A DNA stretch of 6,277 nt from contig CALGIB010000059.1 of assembly GCA_937915955.1 (NCBI GenBank), positions 1 through 6,277 on the forward strand, read 5' to 3'. Positions 4,537-6,277 of this stretch are shown piece by piece. How positions within the stretch are numbered: position 1 is the stretch's first letter; every line of letters starts with the position of its first letter. Source of the stretch: an uncultured Pseudomonadota bacterium (lineage in GTDB: Bacteria > Myxococcota_A > UBA796 > CAJQPC01). The notes under the pieces were generated by a model. It saw nothing but the letters and a program-made list of their open reading frames with translations, was not told the DNA's origin and did not search any database. A program made the translations under genes and the position numbers.

Positions 4537-6277
4537 GTGATTCGCTTCGATCGCTACCAGGTCCTTCGCAAGCTGGGCGCAGGCGGCCTGGCCGACGTGT
4601 TCCTGGCCGAGGTCGCCTCCGACGCGTCCCCCCCGCGGGGGCTGGCCGAGGGCCGCAGGGTCGCGCTGAAGATGCTCCGGGATCCCTCGCAGGTGCCCGT
4701 CCTGACGCGCTTCCTGCGCGAGGGGCGGCTGCTGATGCGCCTCAAGCACCCCGCGCTCCCGCGCTGCTACGGCGTGATCCAGGAGCCTCGGCCCTTCCTG
4801 GTGCTGGAGCTGCTGGAGGGCGAGTCCCTGTCCGAGCGGCTGCGGTCCTGGGGCGCCCTGCCTGCCAAGGAGGTGCGCGATCTGGCCCGCGACATGCTCT
4901 CGGCGCTGGTCCACCTGCACGACAGCGGGGTGGTCCACCGGGACGTGAAGGCCGCCAACATCTTCTTCACGGACGGCGGTCGGACGCTGCTGCTGGATCT
5001 GGGCCTGGCCCGGGATCCCGGCGAACCGGACGACACCAGCGCTGGAGACGTCATCGGCACCTACGCCTACATGCCGCCCGAGCAGATCGCGGGCGCTGGC
5101 AGCGACGAGCGGGCGGATCTCTACGCGCTGGGCGTGACCCTCTACGAGGCGCTCGCGGGGGAGCGCCCCTACAAGGCCCGGGGGCCGGCGGGCTACCTGC
5201 GGGCCCACACCCAGGGCGAGCTGCCCGACCTGCGCGAGAAGGTCCGGGACGAGCACCTCGTCGACGTCATCGAGCACCTGATGGCGCGGGATCCGGCCGA
5301 ACGGCCCCCCAGCGCCCGGGTCGCGCTGGCCTCGCTGACCGGCCGCCAGGAGCGGGACAGCCGGCTCCAGCCCCCGCCGCACTGTGGTCGACAGGGGGCG
5401 ATCGGAGGCATCGAGGGCTGCCTGGATGGCGGGGGCCTGCTGCAGCTGATCGGCGAGCCGGGCATGGGCCTGGGACGGCTGGCGCGCGTCGCCTTCCACA
5501 GCGCCCAGGCCCGAGGGCTGGACGCGCGAGGCCTGCGCTTCTCCTCTCGTTCTCGCCCGGAGCAGGCGGAGCGGGCCCTCTGGCGGGCGCTGGACCTGCA
5601 GCCTGGGGACCGCCTGCCGCCCGGTCGGGTGCTCATCGCCGAGCGCCTGGACCGCGCGCCCGCTCGCGCGCTGAAGATCCTCGGCGAGCTGGGCGGCGCG
5701 ATCATCGCCACCAGCACGCGGCCCCAGCCGCTGCCCGGTCACCAGGTCCAGCTGCGACCGCTGAGCCGGGACGAGACCCACGCGCTGCTGGCCGGCATGC
5801 TGGGCACCTCTCGGGTGCCCGCGGGACTGGCGGCCCGACTCCATCGCTTCTCCGGTGGCCTGCCGGGAGCGGTGGTCGCCACGCTCAGAGACTTCCTCGA
5901 CCGCGGGGTGCTGCGACCCGCCGGGCGCGAGCTCGGGGCTCCCCGGTGGGTGGTGGCGCCCACGGTGCGCATGTCCGACGACAGCCGCCTGCAGCAGCTG
6001 TTTCGACCCCGGCTGCAGGGCCTGGACCTGGAGCAGCGCCGCATCGTCGAGCTGCTGGCGGTGGCGGGCCAGCGCCTGCCGGAGCGCCTGCTCGCCGACC
6101 TGCTCGAGATCGCCGAGGGAGGCTTCTCGGTGCTGCGGCTGGAGCAAGGGCACCTGCTGCAGCGTGAGGGGGGGTGGATCGGTCTGCGCCAGCCGGCCCT
6201 GGAGACCCTGGTCCGGCGGGGCCTGGACGATCAGCGCCTCCGGAGCCTGCACGCCCAGCTGGTCGAGGCCCTGGAGG
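4537..6277 (+). CDS. Ser/Thr protein kinase fused to a STAND/AAA-like region, 3' end outside the window
   Basis: An open frame of 580 codons with no stop, beginning at GTG 4537. Residues 7 to about 268 form a Hanks-type kinase: glycine loop 'GAGGLADVF' (14-22), Lys45 in VALKML, Glu62 in the C-helix, catalytic loop HRDVKAAN (134-141), DLG (154-156) in place of DFG, 'GTYAYMPPEQ' (174-183), and Asp194 of the F-helix. All catalytic residues are present, so it should phosphorylate Ser/Thr. After a linker, residues about 286-450 follow the layout of the AAA/STAND module of PknK- and MalT-like regulators: 'LLQLIGEPGMGLGRL' (301-315), 'VLIAERLD' (365-372), 'IIATSTRP' (389-396), 'LRPLSRDE' (406-413) and 'FSGGLPG' (438-444). 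The Walker A lysine and Ser/Thr are replaced by Leu312 and Gly313. The end, 'LRSLHAQLVEALE' (568-580), resembles the lead-in to TPR repeats in such proteins, expected further on. No membrane segment is seen in this part. The GTG follows the hydrolase stop by 9 bp. Confidence 0.93.
   Translation, partial: MIRFDRYQVLRKLGAGGLADVFLAEVASDASPPRGLAEGRRVALKMLRDPSQVPVLTRFLREGRLLMRLKHPALPRCYGVIQEPRPFLVLELLEGESLSERLRSWGALPAKEVRDLARDMLSALVHLHDSGVVHRDVKAANIFFTDGGRTLLLDLGLARDPGEPDDTSAGDVIGTYAYMPPEQIAGAGSDERADLYALGVTLYEALAGERPYKARGPAGYLRAHTQGELPDLREKVRDEHLVDVIEHLMARDPAERPPSARVALASLTGRQERDSRLQPPPHCGRQGAIGGIEGCLDGGGLLQLIGEPGMGLGRLARVAFHSAQARGLDARGLRFSSRSRPEQAERALWRALDLQPGDRLPPGRVLIAERLDRAPARALKILGELGGAIIATSTRPQPLPGHQVQLRPLSRDETHALLAGMLGTSRVPAGLAARLHRFSGGLPGAVVATLRDFLDRGVLRPAGRELGAPRWVVAPTVRMSDDSRLQQLFRPRLQGLDLEQRRIVELLAVAGQRLPERLLADLLEIAEGGFSVLRLEQGHLLQREGGWIGLRQPALETLVRRGLDDQRLRSLHAQLVEALE

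Noticed and set aside
3265..6252. A 995-codon open frame on the minus strand opposite the kinase, hydrolase and propeller region
   Set aside because: Its translation is low-complexity (rich in Gln, Arg, Ala, Gly, Pro), has no recognisable motif, and runs antisense to three genes with clear catalytic motifs. Long antisense frames are expected at this GC content.

Overview
The window is very GC-rich coding DNA with third codon positions almost always G or C. It has short intergenic gaps, and GTG or TTG starts are as common as ATG. A Ser/Thr kinase of the 'LGAGGLADVFLAE' type fused to a STAND-like ATPase region, next to an acidic lipoprotein with a single DxNxDGxID calcium-loop motif, fits Myxococcota or a related deltaproteobacterial lineage. 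That placement is inference from gene content and base composition, not from a marker gene.

Left part, minus strand (1-1067): the start of a pyruvate dehydrogenase E1 beta gene (only its first 19 codons are inside the window) directly follows a complete E1 alpha gene. The two are 5 bp apart and form a typical pdhA-pdhB operon that feeds acetyl-CoA into central metabolism. A 116 bp gap (1068-1183) separates pdhA from the next minus-strand gene (1184-2005), a small acidic putative lipoprotein of unknown function.

Right part, plus strand (2066-6277): only 60 bp separates the lipoprotein start from a divergent set of three tightly packed genes. (1) A 599-residue protein has 45 consecutive in-register pentapeptide repeats followed by a beta-rich region that looks like about seven propeller blades. 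(2) A 221-residue alpha/beta hydrolase of the lipase type has a TTG start that overlaps the previous stop codon. (3) A GTG-started Ser/Thr protein kinase has its ribosome binding site overlapping the hydrolase stop; it continues into a STAND/AAA-like region and leaves the window unfinished. The spacing says the three are co-transcribed and probably translationally coupled.

The most unusual points are the pentapeptide/propeller fusion, the loss of the Walker A lysine and serine/threonine in the kinase's ATPase-like region, and the linking of these with a hydrolase in one operon. A possible reading is a signalling unit in which the kinase acts on the repeat-protein scaffold or the hydrolase, but nothing in the sequence proves this. 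No RNA genes, mobile elements, CRISPR arrays or attachment sites were seen, and there is no gene-free stretch longer than 116 bp.
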